Shown here: positions 5,305-5,922 of the stretch, piece by piece
Layout of the letters: every line of letters starts with the position of its first letter
Position numbering within the stretch: position 1 is the stretch's first letter
DNA from: Wenzhouxiangella sp.
Lineage (GTDB): Bacteria; Pseudomonadota; Gammaproteobacteria; Xanthomonadales; Wenzhouxiangellaceae
Reading direction: 5' to 3'
Assembly (NCBI GenBank): GCA_007121485.1
Contig: SKKM01000202.1
Coordinates: 1 to 5,922, forward strand
DNA length: 5,922 nucleotides
Program-made: the position numbers and the translations under genes
The notes under the pieces: generated by a model
Databases searched by the model: none
What the model was told of the DNA's origin: nothing
Seen by the model: the letters and a program-made list of their open reading frames with translations, nothing else

Positions 5305-5922
5305 ACGAAATCGCGCTCGACAGTCTGCATACGGGACTGATCAGGGTGGGATCCGACGGCCACATCCTGTGGCTTAATGCCGCGGCAGCCGATGTGCTTG
5401 GCCGCTCGATCAGCAGCCTGGCCGCTCAGCCGCTGACCGCGGTCGAGCCGGCGCTGGCGCGCTGGGCGGCGCGCGTCAACCGCGAACGCCCGTGCTACCA
5501 GGCGCCGGAAGCCAGGCTGGACAGCAGCGGCGAGATCGCCGACATCGTCTTCACCTGCCTCGACCAGGGCATCCTGATCGAGCTGCATCCGATCGCCGCC
5601 CGCGTGCGGCGGCGCCGGCTGGCCGAGCGGGCCGATCAGCAGCAGGCCATCCACATGATGGCCCGTCAACTGGCCCATGAACTGCGCAATCCCCTGGCCG
5701 GGGTGCGCGCGGCGGCCCAGCTGATCGGCCATCAGACCGACAACGCCGGCATTGCCCGCCACGCCGACATGATCCAGCGCGAGGTCGACCGCCTGACCCG
5801 CCTGATCGAGCGTTTCGCCGCCGAAGAAGCCCCCTCGCTGGCGCCGACCGATTTGCACCAGGTGCTGGACGAGTGCCTGGAACTGGTGCGCGCCGAACGT
5901 CATGGCCGCCTCAAGCTGCAGC
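5301..5922 (+). CDS. glnL: Nitrogen regulation sensor histidine kinase NtrB (5' part; continues beyond window)
   Basis: NtrB (GlnL) is the cytoplasmic kinase/phosphatase that sets the phosphorylation of NtrC in response to PII protein, and hence the activity of sigma-54 promoters such as that of glnA. The 207 complete codons seen contain no membrane segment. Residues 1-100 form a PAS-like sensor domain (LHTGLIRVGSDGHILWLNAA near the start), a linker helix rich in Arg follows, and the dimerisation/phosphoacceptor domain carries the H-box LAHELRNPLAGVRAAAQLI, with His126 as the phosphorylated residue. The H-box closely resembles the NtrB version (AHEIKNPLGGIRGAAQLL), which separates it from most other kinases. 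The ATP-binding domain lies beyond the window edge. glnG/ntrC is expected just downstream by analogy, but it is not in the window. Confidence 0.94.
   Translation, partial: MNEIALDSLHTGLIRVGSDGHILWLNAAAADVLGRSISSLAAQPLTAVEPALARWAARVNRERPCYQAPEARLDSSGEIADIVFTCLDQGILIELHPIAARVRRRRLAERADQQQAIHMMARQLAHELRNPLAGVRAAAQLIGHQTDNAGIARHADMIQREVDRLTRLIERFAAEEAPSLAPTDLHQVLDECLELVRAERHGRLKLQ

Noticed and set aside
5136..5903. Minus-strand open frame of 255 codons over the DUF4124 gene and glnL
   Set aside because: It crosses two well-supported plus-strand genes and has no recognisable motif; it is a GC-driven shadow frame.

Overview
The window looks like chromosomal DNA from a GC-rich gammaproteobacterium. 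The support is a type I beta glutamine synthetase of E. coli-like length and motifs, a sigma-54 (-24/-12) promoter in front of it, and an NtrB (GlnL) kinase gene downstream. Taxonomy below class is a guess: the peptidase and the lengthened PEBP-family protein remind me of Xanthomonadales/Wenzhouxiangella-like or Chromatiales-like bacteria, but nothing here proves it. I see no RNA genes, insertion sequences, CRISPR arrays or other signs of mobile DNA.

Layout. On the minus strand, from about 2326 down past the left edge, lies a large exported M14-family zinc carboxypeptidase-like protein with a C-terminal extension that contains a probable glutamine-amidotransferase-like (class I GATase fold) segment. 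A 67-bp divergent gap separates it from a plus-strand gene (2394-3026) for a cytoplasmic YbhB/YbcL-type (PEBP/Raf kinase inhibitor-like) protein, with a recognisable sigma-70 promoter. A 168-bp intergenic region follows. It is rich in inverted repeats and ends in a clear sigma-54 promoter that drives glnA (3195-4604). After glnA there is a strong GC hairpin, then a small exported DUF4124-type protein (4756-5304). Its stop codon overlaps the start of glnL/ntrB (5301 to the right edge, cut off by the window).

How the genes fit together. glnA and glnL are the core of the nitrogen-regulation (Ntr) module: GlnA makes glutamine, and NtrB phosphorylates or dephosphorylates NtrC, which activates sigma-54 promoters such as the one found here. 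The DUF4124 gene sits inside this module and is translationally coupled to glnL. The left-hand peptidase and PEBP genes have no obvious link to nitrogen control beyond adjacency.

Most notable in the non-coding DNA are two near-identical 15-nt palindromes (GCTCAA...TTGAGC) on either side of glnA, together with a hairpin and a further 12-nt palindrome upstream of the glnA promoter. Most of the window is ordinary housekeeping DNA. I do not see convincing evidence of a new defence or mobile system.
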